Shown piece by piece: positions 17,543-26,342 of a stretch of DNA of 64,000 nt. The position numbers and the translations under genes were made by a program. Position 1 is the first letter of the stretch. Every line of letters begins with the position of its first letter. The notes below the pieces were generated by a model. It was not told the DNA's origin, did not search any database, and worked only from the letters and a program-made list of their open reading frames with translations. Source of the DNA: Pseudochelatococcus sp047501465 (GTDB lineage: Bacteria > Pseudomonadota > Alphaproteobacteria > Rhizobiales > Beijerinckiaceae); contig NZ_JAZDRL010000002.1 in the NCBI RefSeq assembly GCF_047501465.1, positions 806,001-870,000 on the forward strand. Direction: 5' to 3'.

Positions 17543-18682
17543 TTATGAGAAAGTCTTGCGCGGATCAAACGCATCACGCACCGCCTCGCCGATAAAGATC
17601 AGCAATGACAGCATCAGCGCGATGACAAAGAAGCCTGTCAGCCCCAGCCACGGAGCTTGCAGATTGGCTTTGCCTTGCGCCAGCAGTTCACCCAGTGAGG
17701 GCGAGCCAGGTGGAAGGCCAAAGCCGAGGAAGTCTAGCGATGTCAGTGTCGTGATCGAACCGTTGAGCACGAAGGGCAGGAACGTCAACGTCGCGACCAT
17801 AGCGTTGGGCAGCAGATGGCGGAACATGATGGTGGCATCCGATAGCCCCAGGGCGCGCGCGGCGTTCACATATTCAAAGTTGCGTGCTCGCAGGAACTCT
17901 GCCCGCACAACACCGACAAGCGAAACCCACGAGAACAGCAGCAGAATGCCAAGCAGCACGAAAAAGCCCGGTGTAATAATCGAGGAGACGATGATCAGCA
18001 GATAAAGCGAGGGAATGGAATTCCAGATCTCGATAATTCGCTGCAGGATGAGGTCTGTCCAGCCGCCGAAGTAGCCTTGTATCGCGCCCGTGAAAATACC
18101 GATTGCGGATGAAACACCTGCCAGAATAAGCCCGAACAGTACCGACAGGCGAAAGCCGTAGATGAGGCGCGCCAACACATCGCGGCCTTGATCATCCGTG
18201 CCAAGCCAGTTCCACTCAATATCCTGGCACGAGCCACCGCATTGCGCATTGGTCAGCATCCACGTGGGTGGTGCGGGGGCGGGCACTGGGATGGCGAGGT
18301 TATGGGTGCGATAGGAAAAGCGAATGGGGGGCCAGACAGCCCAGCCATTTGCTTCGATTTCTTTCGCAATAAAGGGATCGCGATAATCCGTTTGAGCCAG
18401 AAAGCCGCCGAATTTTTCTTCCGGGTAATTGACGAAAACCGGAAACAGGATCTCGCCCTTATAATACGCAATGATCGGGCGATCGTTGGCGATGAATTCT
18501 GCACCCAACGTAACGAAAAACAGCGCGAGAAATATCCATAGCGACCAGAATCCGCGCCGATGCGCGCGGAAATTGCGTAGGCGACGCTGGTTCAAAGGGG
18601 ATAGCTTCAGCAAGCCTTTGCGAGGCGTGGGAGGCGCGACAAACCCCGGTGTTTCAACAGGTGTTATCTCAGCGTGCGACAT
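17543..18682 (-). CDS. yejE: ABC transporter permease YejE
   Basis: The inner-membrane permease of the Yej peptide importer. It has an N-terminal TM (GFWSLWIFLALFFVTLGAEF), a long periplasmic segment, then a BPD_transp_1 domain with five TMs; the ATPase-coupling loop is NAARALGLSDATIMFRHLLPN. The start ATG at 18682 follows GGGAGG and lies one base after the yejB stop, so translation is coupled. Length (379 residues) fits YejE. Confidence 0.93.
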   Translation of the reverse strand: MSHAEITPVETPGFVAPPTPRKGLLKLSPLNQRRLRNFRAHRRGFWSLWIFLALFFVTLGAEFIANDRPIIAYYKGEILFPVFVNYPEEKFGGFLAQTDYRDPFIAKEIEANGWAVWPPIRFSYRTHNLAIPVPAPAPPTWMLTNAQCGGSCQDIEWNWLGTDDQGRDVLARLIYGFRLSVLFGLILAGVSSAIGIFTGAIQGYFGGWTDLILQRIIEIWNSIPSLYLLIIVSSIITPGFFVLLGILLLFSWVSLVGVVRAEFLRARNFEYVNAARALGLSDATIMFRHLLPNAMVATLTFLPFVLNGSITTLTSLDFLGFGLPPGSPSLGELLAQGKANLQAPWLGLTGFFVIALMLSLLIFIGEAVRDAFDPRKTFS

Positions 18683-18683
18683 C

Positions 18684-19782
18684 TCAAACCTCCCGCGTCT
18701 CAAAATCAATGCGCGGGTCGATCCATGTATAGGTGAGGTCTGATAGCAGGTTCACAGCAAGTCCAAGCAGCGAGAAAATAAACAGATTTGCAAATACCAC
18801 CGGATAGTCGCGGTTGACGATAGATTCAAACGATAACAGGCCCAATCCATCCAGCGAGAAGATGGTTTCAATCAGCAGCGATCCGGCAAAGAATGCGCCG
18901 ATGAATGCAGCCGGAAAGCCCGCAATAACGATCAGCATGGCATTGCGGAACACATGTCCATAGAGGACCTGGCGCTCGCTAAGACCCTTCATCCGTGCGG
19001 TGAGGACGTATTGTTTACGGATTTCATCCAGGAATGAGTTTTTGGTCAGCAGCGTCGAGGTTGCAAATGCGCCAAGGGTCATCGACAGGATGGGCAGCGT
19101 GATGTGCCAAAGATAATCAGTGATTTTGCCGAAGAACGACAGTTCTGCAAAATTCTCCGAGAAGAGGCCACGCAGCGGAAATATCTGCCAGAATGATCCG
19201 CCTGCGAAGAAAACAATCAGCAGGATAGCAAACAGGAAGCTCGGGATCGCATAGCCGATAATAATCACGCCGGATGTCCAGATATCGAACTTCGATCCAT
19301 CGCGCACTGCTTTCGATATGCCAAGCGGGATCGAAATGGCGTAAGAAAGCAGCGTCATCCAGAGGCCAAGCGTGATCGACACCGGCAGCTTTTCGCCGAT
19401 CAGCGATACCACTGAGACATCGCGAAAATAGCTCTTGCCGAAATCAAAGGTGGCGTAATCCTTGATCATCTTGAAGAAACGCTCTGGCGCTGGCTTGTCG
19501 AAGCCAAACTGCTTTTCAAGCTGTGCGATGAATGCCGGATCAAGCCCCTGCGCCCCGCGATAGCGCGAGCCACCGCCATCACCCATGCCGCCCCCGCCGC
19601 CAAGATCGCCCCCCACCGCCGCCGATGCGTGAGGTTGCGCCGTTATCAGCGCCTTGCATCTGGGCGATGATGCGCTCAATGGGGCCGCCGGGTGCGAACT
19701 GGATAATCACGAATGCAATCAGCATGATGCCGAGGATCGTCGGCACCATCAATGCGATGCGGCGGGCAATATAGGCAAACAT
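18684..19782 (-). pseudogene. yejB: ABC transporter permease YejB, frameshifted in a G-run
   Basis: The N-terminal part (MFAYIARRIALMVPTILGIM, first TM, ending in a glycine-rich stretch) is read in one frame from 19782 and stops at 19579. The remainder, from the glycine-rich linker through RYRGAQGLDPAFIAQLEKQF and all remaining TMs and the coupling loop LTARMKGLSERQVLYGHVFR, is in the next frame to the stop at 18684. Removing one G from the run of six (19609-19614, C on plus) restores one continuous ~365-residue YejB. The rest is intact, so this is either a sequencing error, a slippage-prone phase-variable site or a recent inactivation. Confidence 0.85.
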
Positions 19783-19786
19783 TTAC

Positions 19787-21688
19787 TCAGCCCTTCCAGC
19801 CGATGCGCTTAGCTTTTTCTGCGTCAAACCACCATGTTCCGGGCGCGCCGGAGCTATAGCGCGGCTGTTTATCAGGGTGTGAGAAGATGTTCCAGTAGGC
19901 CAACCATTCATCGGCCCTGTACCACATCGGCACCCAATACCTCCCCGCCCGCAGCACCCGGTCGAGCGCACGCGCACCGATGGTCACCTCATCGCGCGTT
20001 TTGGCATTCACGATGTGAGCAATCAACGCATCAATCGCGGGATCGCTGATGCCTGCGACATTTAATGTGCCGGGTGTTTTGGCTGCTTGCGAGCCATAGA
20101 AAACCCGCAGCTCCGGCCCCGGAGTCAAGCTTGCGAGGCGCGCGACACTGACGATGTCATAGTCGTAATTCTCCAGCCGCAGCTGATATTGTGATGGATC
20201 GACAATGCGCGATGTTGCCTTGATCCCAAGCCGCTTGAGGTTTTCCTGAAATGGCTGTGTATGCGGCTGCAGCCGTGTGCTGCTATCAAGAAACTCAATC
20301 TCAAACGGCTTGCCATCTGGCAGGCGCAGCGCATTGCCTTCACGCTTGTATCCAGCATCTGTCAGCAACTTGAAGGCGCGCCGCAATTGTTCGCGATCAT
20401 TTCCTGAGCCGTCTGATACAGGGGGCATAAAGGGCTCGCCAAAAACCTCATCCGGCACTTTGCCGCGCCATGGCTCAAGCAGCACAAGCTCTTCTGCCGA
20501 TGGCAAGCCTTCGGCTTCTTGAGGGGTGTTCTCAAAAAAGGAGGTGGTACGCTTGTATGAATCATACATGATCTTGGCATTGGTCCATTCGAAATCGAAT
20601 GCCAACCCAATGGCTTCGCGTATGCGCGGGTCAGCGAATTTCTCACGGCGCAGGTTGAAGTACCACCCTTGAACACTGGGCGGTGCGCTAATGTCGATCT
20701 TCTCGCGCACCACCTGCCCGGAACGAAAAGCTGGAAAGTTGTAGCCATTGGCCCAGATGCTTGCTGTATATTCCTCATGAAAGTTGATGATGCCAGATTT
20801 GAAGGCCTCGAACATCACCTGCTCATCGCGGAAATATTCATAACGCACATGCTGGAAGCGGTTCTGGCCGACATTCACGTTGATATCACGTGCCCAGTAA
20901 TCATCCACACGATCGAACTCGATGAAGCGTCCGACCTCAAACCGTCCCACGCGATAGGCGCCCGAACCAAGTGGCGCTTCCAGTGTAGAGGCGGTGAAGT
21001 CTCGCGTGCTCCAGTAGGCCTTTGAGAAAATGGGCAGTGCTGCAATGATCAGATGCAGGTCACGTCCGCGCTCAGCTGATAAATGAAACGTGACGACATC
21101 ATCCGCTTCAGCGACAGCCTTCTCGGCTTCAGCCAGGAGTGACCGATAGGCGGGCAAGCCTTTTTCTTTCAGAATATCGAAAGAAAATACCACATCGGCA
21201 GCAGTGATCTTCGTGCCATCGTGGAACCGCGCTTCTGGCCGCATTTTGAAGCGATAGAGTCTGCGGTCCTCACTCACCCAAACCGATTGCGCTACAAGGC
21301 CATAAACCGCATCAGGCTCATCAGCGGAGCCAACCATAAGCGAGTCGAATGTCATGCTCATGCCGGCAGCGGGGTCGCCCTGCAAGACGAAGGTGTTGAG
21401 CGTGTTGAAGGTGTCCAAGCTACCCTGTGTTACCCGCATCACGAGCTTGCCGCCGATAGGGGCATCAGGGTTTACGTAGCCAAAATGCTTGAAGTCCGCT
21501 GGTAGCTCCAGATCACCAAATGCTGAAAGGCCATGTGCTTCATAGGCGCCCGTGGGGGGCGGTGCTTTTTCCGGTTCCTGCGCGAATGTGGCTTGGGGGA
21601 AAAGCCCCGCTGTGAGGGAAGTGCCAATGAACCCGCCTGCAAGACCTAAAAGATCGCGGCGTGTGGCCAGAATGGTTGTATGAGGCAT
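19787..21688 (-). CDS. yejA: Periplasmic substrate-binding protein YejA
   Basis: An SBP_bac_5 family extracellular solute-binding protein that delivers peptides to YejBE/F. It opens with a Tat-like signal sequence (ATRRDLLGLAGGFIGTSLTA, cleavage near ATFAQE), then the family's HGLSAFGDLELP and FNTLNTFVLQGDPAAGMS segments and a complete SBP domain of over 600 residues. The start is uncertain: 21688 (MPHTTILATRRD) places the signal peptide at the N-terminus; TTG 21739 and GTG 21787 are in-frame alternatives. First gene of yejABEF. Confidence 0.9.
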   Translation of the reverse strand: MPHTTILATRRDLLGLAGGFIGTSLTAGLFPQATFAQEPEKAPPPTGAYEAHGLSAFGDLELPADFKHFGYVNPDAPIGGKLVMRVTQGSLDTFNTLNTFVLQGDPAAGMSMTFDSLMVGSADEPDAVYGLVAQSVWVSEDRRLYRFKMRPEARFHDGTKITAADVVFSFDILKEKGLPAYRSLLAEAEKAVAEADDVVTFHLSAERGRDLHLIIAALPIFSKAYWSTRDFTASTLEAPLGSGAYRVGRFEVGRFIEFDRVDDYWARDINVNVGQNRFQHVRYEYFRDEQVMFEAFKSGIINFHEEYTASIWANGYNFPAFRSGQVVREKIDISAPPSVQGWYFNLRREKFADPRIREAIGLAFDFEWTNAKIMYDSYKRTTSFFENTPQEAEGLPSAEELVLLEPWRGKVPDEVFGEPFMPPVSDGSGNDREQLRRAFKLLTDAGYKREGNALRLPDGKPFEIEFLDSSTRLQPHTQPFQENLKRLGIKATSRIVDPSQYQLRLENYDYDIVSVARLASLTPGPELRVFYGSQAAKTPGTLNVAGISDPAIDALIAHIVNAKTRDEVTIGARALDRVLRAGRYWVPMWYRADEWLAYWNIFSHPDKQPRYSSGAPGTWWFDAEKAKRIGWKG

Positions 21689-21895
21689 CGCTTCAACGGA
21701 AGGCGATATCGGTAAGCGGGGAAAGATACGGCGAACCAAAGCAATCTCCCGGGACAAAAAGCTGTACGAATCAACAGGCAAAAACACTCTAGCGCTTAGA
21801 AAGGCGTATGCCTCATTAACATTTCGTCAACCAAGGCAGCCTGATGCATTTTTGGCGCGGGAGTATTTCAGCATTCTCCTTCAGCCCCTGTCTTA

Positions 21896-22477
21896 TTAAT
21901 CGTTACCCTTAGCTAATACCGCCCGGCCAAGATTTTCGAGGGCATGACGTAATGGATCATCTGTAATCTCACGCACGGATTGCTGAACCATCTGTTCTTG
22001 CGCCTCATTGAGATGGCGTTCAGGAATTGCCGTGACAGTGCGGCGGGTAATTGGTCCTTGTCGGAAGGCCAGTTGGCCAATGCATCGCCAGCCGAAATGC
22101 GCGTTGACCCGCTCTATCACCACGGGCGCCATATGTTGCAGTTCCAGTGCAAAAGCGCCTGTTACCCGTACGACGAGGGTTGCGGGTTGTTGCGAGCGTG
22201 CATCCTTAAATGCTGCAGAACGAGAGCTTGAGGCGCTGCCAGTTCGCTTGCTGTCTGCTTGTTTACCCTCATGGCGCCTGGGCCACAGAACGCGCATCGG
22301 CTCTGTGTGTCGTGCCAGCCGTTCGCCTACAATCTCGGGCCAGGCCAGCACAACGTCGGATGCTGCAAAGCCTTGCGCCGCAAGCGCTGGTGCAATGCAT
22401 TTATCCACCAATTCGGACAGAGGCTTTAATCTGGCCGAATGTTTGATGCTCACGTTGTCTTGTTTACCGGTCTGCAT
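21896..22477 (-). CDS. DUF721 (DciA-like) protein
   Basis: A 193-residue protein with the DUF721 core: LSELVDKCIAPALAAQGFA, VVLAWPEIVGERLARHTEP, LVVRVTGAFALELQHMAPVV and ERVNAHFGW. DciA proteins of this family help load the replicative helicase in bacteria lacking DnaC/DnaI; extending that role to this copy is inference. The family is usually next to mutY in Hyphomicrobiales, as here (divergent, 122-bp gap), but the usual dsbA and smc neighbours are missing and yejA follows instead. Confidence 0.82.
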   Translation of the reverse strand: MQTGKQDNVSIKHSARLKPLSELVDKCIAPALAAQGFAASDVVLAWPEIVGERLARHTEPMRVLWPRRHEGKQADSKRTGSASSSRSAAFKDARSQQPATLVVRVTGAFALELQHMAPVVIERVNAHFGWRCIGQLAFRQGPITRRTVTAIPERHLNEAQEQMVQQSVREITDDPLRHALENLGRAVLAKGND

Positions 22478-22599
22478 ATGAAAAATTCATCAGGATGTCC
22501 GTTAGAAGGGGATGTTACTTGAGCATCCCTTACGCTAATACCGATACATGGTATCAACGCGCAGTGCAAAATCCAACATAGTCCAACCCAAGATAACCA

Positions 22600-23664
22600 A
22601 TGTCGCTCATTTCTGCTGAGGAAACCGCCTCCGCCAGTTCTTTGCTTGCCTGGTATGATCGCCACCGGCGCGTGCTGCCCTGGCGTGCGTTAGCGGGGGA
22701 GGGGGCTGATCCTTATCGCGTATGGCTCTCCGAGATCATGCTGCAACAAACCACTGTGCAGACGGTGAAGGGCTATTTCGAGCGTTTTCTGGTGCGTTTT
22801 CCGACCGTTGAAGCACTTGCAGCAGCGCCGGTTGAGGCGGTGATGCAGGCGTGGGCTGGGCTGGGTTATTACTCGCGTGCCCGCAATCTCCATGCCTGTG
22901 CGAAGGTTGTTGCGGAAGAGTATGGAGGGCACTTCCCCGCTGATGAGCGCGCTCTGCTGACCCTTCCCGGCATTGGTGCCTACACGGCGGGTGCTGTTGC
23001 TTCGATTGCCTTCAATGAGCCTGCGGTTGCCGTCGATGGCAATGTTGAGCGTGTGCTGTCGCGCCTTGTTGCGCTGGAAGAGCCATTACCACGTGCAAAG
23101 CCTACAATACGGGCACTGGCGCTCTCGTTGATGCCGCATGATCGTCCCGGTGATTTTGCGCAGGCGATGATGGACCTTGGCGCGACTATCTGTACGCCCA
23201 AACGCCCCGCTTGTGCGCTTTGTCCCTGGTCTGGTCCCTGTCAGGCGCGCCGCGATGGTACGGCTGAGACGTTTCCGCGGAAAGAAGCCAAGAAACAGGG
23301 CGCACTGCGGTTGGGAGCGGCTTTCGTTGCCGTGCGTGCGGATGGACAAGTATTGTTGCGGGATCGTCCGCCGCGTGGCTTGCTTGGCGGCATGGCGGAG
23401 GTGCCGGGGTCGGAGTGGTCGCCGGCATTTGATGTTACGGGCGCTATTGCGCTTGCGCCGTTCCAGGCCGAATGGAAGATTTTACCGGGCATTGTGCGCC
23501 ATGTATTTACGCATTTCCCGCTAGAGCTTGCGGTTTATCGGGCGGAAATTCCGGCCATTACTGCAGCGCCAGCAGGAAGCCGCTGGCAGAAGCGCGCTCT
23601 TCTTCATGAAGAGGCGCTGCCAACGGTGATGCGCAAAGTGTTAGCTCACGCTGCGATTGAATGA
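22600..23664 (+). CDS. mutY: A/G-specific adenine glycosylase
   Basis: MutY removes adenine mispaired with 8-oxoguanine. The 354-residue protein has the helix-hairpin-helix LLTLPGIGAYTAGAVASIAF with catalytic Asp in AVDGNVERVLSR, the [4Fe-4S] cluster C-x6-C-x2-C-x5-C (CTPKRPACALCPWSGPC), and a C-terminal NUDIX-like domain for 8-oxoG recognition. Its last 19 bases overlap the 3' end of the convergent ccrM gene. Confidence 0.96.
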   Translation: MSLISAEETASASSLLAWYDRHRRVLPWRALAGEGADPYRVWLSEIMLQQTTVQTVKGYFERFLVRFPTVEALAAAPVEAVMQAWAGLGYYSRARNLHACAKVVAEEYGGHFPADERALLTLPGIGAYTAGAVASIAFNEPAVAVDGNVERVLSRLVALEEPLPRAKPTIRALALSLMPHDRPGDFAQAMMDLGATICTPKRPACALCPWSGPCQARRDGTAETFPRKEAKKQGALRLGAAFVAVRADGQVLLRDRPPRGLLGGMAEVPGSEWSPAFDVTGAIALAPFQAEWKILPGIVRHVFTHFPLELAVYRAEIPAITAAPAGSRWQKRALLHEEALPTVMRKVLAHAAIE

Positions 23665-24821
23665 CGCGTCCTGTAATCGCCGCGCAGATCATCAATGGAC
23701 ACCAACGCGCCTTCGCGGCGCACGTGCCAGAATGTCCAGCCATTGCACGAGGGATGTCCCTGCACAAGTGCGCCGACCTTATGGATGGAGCCAATCGCCG
23801 GGCCAACCACAAGCGTGCCATCGGCACGCACGATTGCCTGATGCTTTTCACGCGCATCGACAACCATTTCACCCGCGCTGATCAAACCCGCCTCAATCAG
23901 CGAGAGGAAAGGAATGCGTGGCTCGGTGCGCTTGGATGGCGCGGTTGATACCGCCATCGGATCAAGCGGTTGCACCTGATCAATGCGCTCACGCGCAGCC
24001 TTGGCATAAACGGGGTCCCGTTCAAGGCCAATGAAATGACGGCCAAGCCTTTTGGCAACAGCACCTGTGGTGCCGGAGCCGAAGAAGGGATCGAGCACCA
24101 CATCGCCGGGGTTTGTCGCAGCAAGCAGCGCCCGTGCCAATAGCGCCTCAGGCTTTTGCGTGGGATGCACCTTCTGGCCCTGAGCGTCTTTCAGGCGCTC
24201 GTCGCCCGTGCAGAGGGGGAAATACCAGTCGGACCGCATTTGCGTATCCTCATTCCCCGCCTTCAAGGCTTCGTAATGAAAGGTGTAACCCTTGGCATCG
24301 GCGCTGCGCGAGGCCCAGATGAGAGTTTCGTGCGCATTGGTAAAGCGACGGCCACGGAAATTCGGCATCGGATTGGCTTTGCGCCAGATGATGTCATTAA
24401 GGACCCAGAACCCCAGATCCTGCACAGCCGTGCCCACGCGGAAAATGTTGTGGTATGATCCGATGACAAACAGCGTCGCAGTTTTCTTCATCACGCGGCG
24501 GCATTCGAAAAGCCATTCGCGGGTGAAGCGATCATAATCGGCGAAGCTGTCGAAACGATCCCACTCATCATCCACGGCATCAACGTGGCTGTGATCGGGG
24601 CGTGTCAGCGCGCCTTCAAGCTGAAGATTGTAGGGCGGATCGGCAAAGATCAGATCAACGCTTTCAGACGGCAACTGCCGCAGCGATTCAATGCAATCAC
24701 CGAGAAGAATCTGATCTATTGGGAGCCTATGCTCCATCCGAGGTGCGGGCGTCTGCCTTCCGGTACGCGGAACCCTGATCCGGGGCAGAACACCAGCAGC
24801 TTCGGTATGCGGAATATTCAT
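23646..24821 (-). CDS. ccrM: Cell-cycle-regulated DNA adenine methyltransferase CcrM (GANTC)
   Basis: CcrM methylates adenine in GANTC and is essential for cell-cycle control in many alphaproteobacteria. The 391-residue beta-class enzyme has the catalytic FADPPYNLQL motif near residue 60, the ALTRPDHSHVDAVDDEWD target region, the SAM motif LDPFFGSGTTGAVAKRLGR, and the C-terminal extension (HPSCNGWTFWHVRREGALVSIDDLR) specific to CcrM. GANTC sites at the transcription starts of both leader modules are potential targets. Start at 24737 (MEHRLPIDQILLGD) is an alternative. Confidence 0.96.
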   Translation of the reverse strand: MNIPHTEAAGVLPRIRVPRTGRQTPAPRMEHRLPIDQILLGDCIESLRQLPSESVDLIFADPPYNLQLEGALTRPDHSHVDAVDDEWDRFDSFADYDRFTREWLFECRRVMKKTATLFVIGSYHNIFRVGTAVQDLGFWVLNDIIWRKANPMPNFRGRRFTNAHETLIWASRSADAKGYTFHYEALKAGNEDTQMRSDWYFPLCTGDERLKDAQGQKVHPTQKPEALLARALLAATNPGDVVLDPFFGSGTTGAVAKRLGRHFIGLERDPVYAKAARERIDQVQPLDPMAVSTAPSKRTEPRIPFLSLIEAGLISAGEMVVDAREKHQAIVRADGTLVVGPAIGSIHKVGALVQGHPSCNGWTFWHVRREGALVSIDDLRGDYRTRHSIAA

Positions 24822-24855
24822 GACGCCTACCAGTTACGCGACTGACAAGCCTCAC

Positions 24856-24914
24856 TATGCGAATCGACGGTAAAGATGAGGTTGAAGCGATTAACCAAAA
24901 ACGCGTTATTAACG
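24856..24914 (-). promoter_or_regulatory. Possible CtrA/CcrM control region upstream of ccrM
   Basis: A GANTC site (GAATC, 24861-24865) and two TTAAC half-sites (24891-24895; TTATTAAC, 24906-24913) lie 40-95 bases upstream of the ccrM start. CtrA activates ccrM in Caulobacter through TTAA-N7-TTAA; the spacing here is not canonical, so this is a tentative call. Confidence 0.35.
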
Positions 24915-25097
24915 GTAACGAATGTGCCAAATAGGGACACATGGATTTGGGCATTATAAGAAACCGTTGCAGAATAAGGCCTACAACTACATTAATAATT
25001 TGTTATCCATAAAATATAACAGCGAAATTAAGGGTGTTTTGCGATAATTGAACCGCGCGAATTCACTGACTTAATGAAGGTGATGTCCTTTCAAGCC
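24915..25097. other. Gene-free AT-rich spacer
   Basis: Between the ccrM control region and the terminator of module copy B there is no supportable gene. The stretch 24985-25035 is strongly AT-rich. Confidence 0.4.
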
Positions 25098-25151
25098 AAA
25101 AAGCGGCCCTGTTCCTGCATCCTCCCTGGATGCAAAACAGTGCCGCTTTTT
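25098..25151 (-). terminator. Strong terminator after module copy B
   Basis: AAAAAGCGGC (25098-25107) pairs perfectly with GCCGCTTTTT (25142-25151), with an inner CTGTT/AACAG and a GCATCC/GGATGC extension. Symmetric A/T tracts would let it act on either strand; it lies just beyond the small-protein stop. Confidence 0.85.
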
Positions 25152-25169
25152 AGGTGATGCGCAGTGAAT

Positions 25170-25460
25170 TTAAGAACGGATACCCAAGTGAAGATTCAGG
25201 ATGCTCCGGGTAAGCAGGCGATCTAGCTTTTGCAAGATTTTCAATTGTATCTGCTGGCATTCTTCATATGAGGTATCCTTGGGCTCTTTCTGGGAGTGAG
25301 AGCGCCGAAACAGTTGCGTGAACGCAACCAAAATCTCTTTTAAGAGATACATCATGCCTAGCAAAACAAAGCTTAGGCTCAAGCCAAGCCATGCTTGCAC
25401 CCATGGTGTCAGATGCGCGTAAAGTGATAGTAGATTTGTGCCAAAGTGATTATCGGTCAC
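25170..25460 (-). CDS. Small one-TM membrane protein, module copy B
   Basis: Paralogue of the 94-residue protein at 14497-14781. From the conserved GTG (25458-25460, after GGAAGGGAG) it has 96 residues: TDNHFGTNLLSLYAHLTPWV, a TM (LGLSLSFVLLGMMYLL), KEILVAFTQLF, a polar linker and the tail LKILQKLDRLLTRSILNLHL. A longer in-frame reading from 25544 would translate the final hairpin of the leader and is not conserved in copy A, so I reject it. Function unknown. Conservation between copies is strongest in the N-terminus and in the C-terminal amphipathic helix. Confidence 0.72.
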   Translation of the reverse strand: MTDNHFGTNLLSLYAHLTPWVQAWLGLSLSFVLLGMMYLLKEILVAFTQLFRRSHSQKEPKDTSYEECQQIQLKILQKLDRLLTRSILNLHLGIRS

Positions 25461-25696
25461 GGTAGTAACTCCCTTCCAAGATGAAAAGGCCACCAGAAAA
25501 TACACCCATAAAAGCGCAAAGCTGGTGGCCGGGAGAGTTAGCAAACCGCCAAGACACGGCTGCGCTGGCCTTTAGGCAAGCCCTGAACATAGCCAGCGCC
25601 TCCCCGGCCATAGAGCAAGGGAGGCACCATCACGGTTGGTACCAACCGATCTTGGAGAGGTTGCTACACCTCAGATTCACAAGATTGCGAATCCAC
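25461..25696 (-). ncRNA. Structured leader RNA, module copy B
   Basis: Six hairpins on the minus strand, in plus coordinates: H1 GATTC/GAATC (25674-25693), H2 GAGGT/ACCTC (25657-25672), H3 (25633-25648), H4 GCCTCC/GGAGGC (25598-25625), H5 (25562-25599), H6 GGCCACCAG/CTGGTGGCC (25488-25530) followed by TTTT. H6 ends about 20 bases before the ribosome-binding site. Stems match copy A at 14782-15022; the loops of H5 and H6 differ in length and sequence. A conserved short frame beginning MVPPLLYGRGGAG runs through H4 but diverges by an indel afterwards, so RNA structure rather than a peptide seems to be conserved. Confidence 0.7.
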
Positions 25697-25702
25697 CTTC
25701 AG

Positions 25703-25729
25703 GAATAATGCGTTCGGCGTTGATGTCAA
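25703..25729 (-). promoter_or_regulatory. Predicted promoter of module copy B
   Basis: On minus, TTGACA (25724-25729) is a perfect -35 hexamer; a TTATTC -10 (25703-25708) follows after 15 bp. Position relative to H1 is the same as in copy A. Confidence 0.5.
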
Positions 25730-25778
25730 ACCGGAAATTATAAACGGTGCAGCAAAAGGACCGTGGAATATATTGCGC

Positions 25779-25900
25779 TTTGTGTCAGGGGGAGCCGAAA
25801 CTGATACCTTTTGAGAACCGGAGCGCAGTGGACTAATGTCCATGAGCACCGGAAGCGCAAAAAGGTGCCAGTTGCAGGCCGCCATGGCGCGAAGATCAGT
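25779..25900 (-). repeat. Dispersed intergenic repeat, copy 2
   Basis: Read on minus, this element starts ATGCACTGATCTTCGCGCCA and contains GCACCTTTTTGCGC, a GGAC-atta-GTCC hairpin and CTGCGCTCCGG, matching copy 1 at 2938 over about 120 bp. It overlaps rnhA: the last codons and stop of rnhA (ATG CAC TGA) are its first bases. Confidence 0.78.
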
Positions 25901-26342
25901 GCATTCCCTTGAAGGGTTCCATGCCGGCACGTGCCAGCGCATCGACGCGCTCGTTTTCGGGGTGGCCATCGTGGCCGCGGACCCAGTGCCATGTTACATT
26001 ATGACGGTTTGCAGCTTCGTCGAGGCGGCGCCAGAGGTCTTCGTTCTTGACTGGTTTGCGATCAGCCGTTTTCCAGCCGCGTTGCTTCCAGTTTTGCATC
26101 CATGAAGTAATGCCAGAACGTACGTATTGTGAATCCGTATACAAATCGACCATGCAGGGGCGTTTCAGCGTTTCAAGCGAAACAATCGCCGCCATGAGCT
26201 CCATACGGTTATTGGTTGTGAGCTCTTCGCCGCCCGACAGCTCCTTTTCGACGCCACGAAACATCAGCAGCACCCCCCAGCCACCGGGGCCAGGATTGCC
26301 GGAGCAGGCGCCGTCCGTATAGATAGTTACGCGTTCACTCAT
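25896..26342 (-). CDS. rnhA: Ribonuclease HI
   Basis: RNase H cleaves RNA in RNA:DNA hybrids. The 148-residue enzyme has the catalytic carboxylates in YTDGACSGNPGPGGW, TNNRMELMAAIVSLE, LYTDSQYV and the C-terminal VRGHDGHPENERVDALAR. Its ATG overlaps the thrB stop (26339-26342). The C-terminal residues KGMH derive from the start of the dispersed repeat. Confidence 0.96.
   Translation of the reverse strand: MSERVTIYTDGACSGNPGPGGWGVLLMFRGVEKELSGGEELTTNNRMELMAAIVSLETLKRPCMVDLYTDSQYVRSGITSWMQNWKQRGWKTADRKPVKNEDLWRRLDEAANRHNVTWHWVRGHDGHPENERVDALARAGMEPFKGMH

Noticed and set aside
25461..25544. N-terminal extension of the copy B small protein
   Set aside because: It would translate the terminator-like hairpin and has no counterpart at copy A; the conserved GTG with ribosome-binding site is at 25460.
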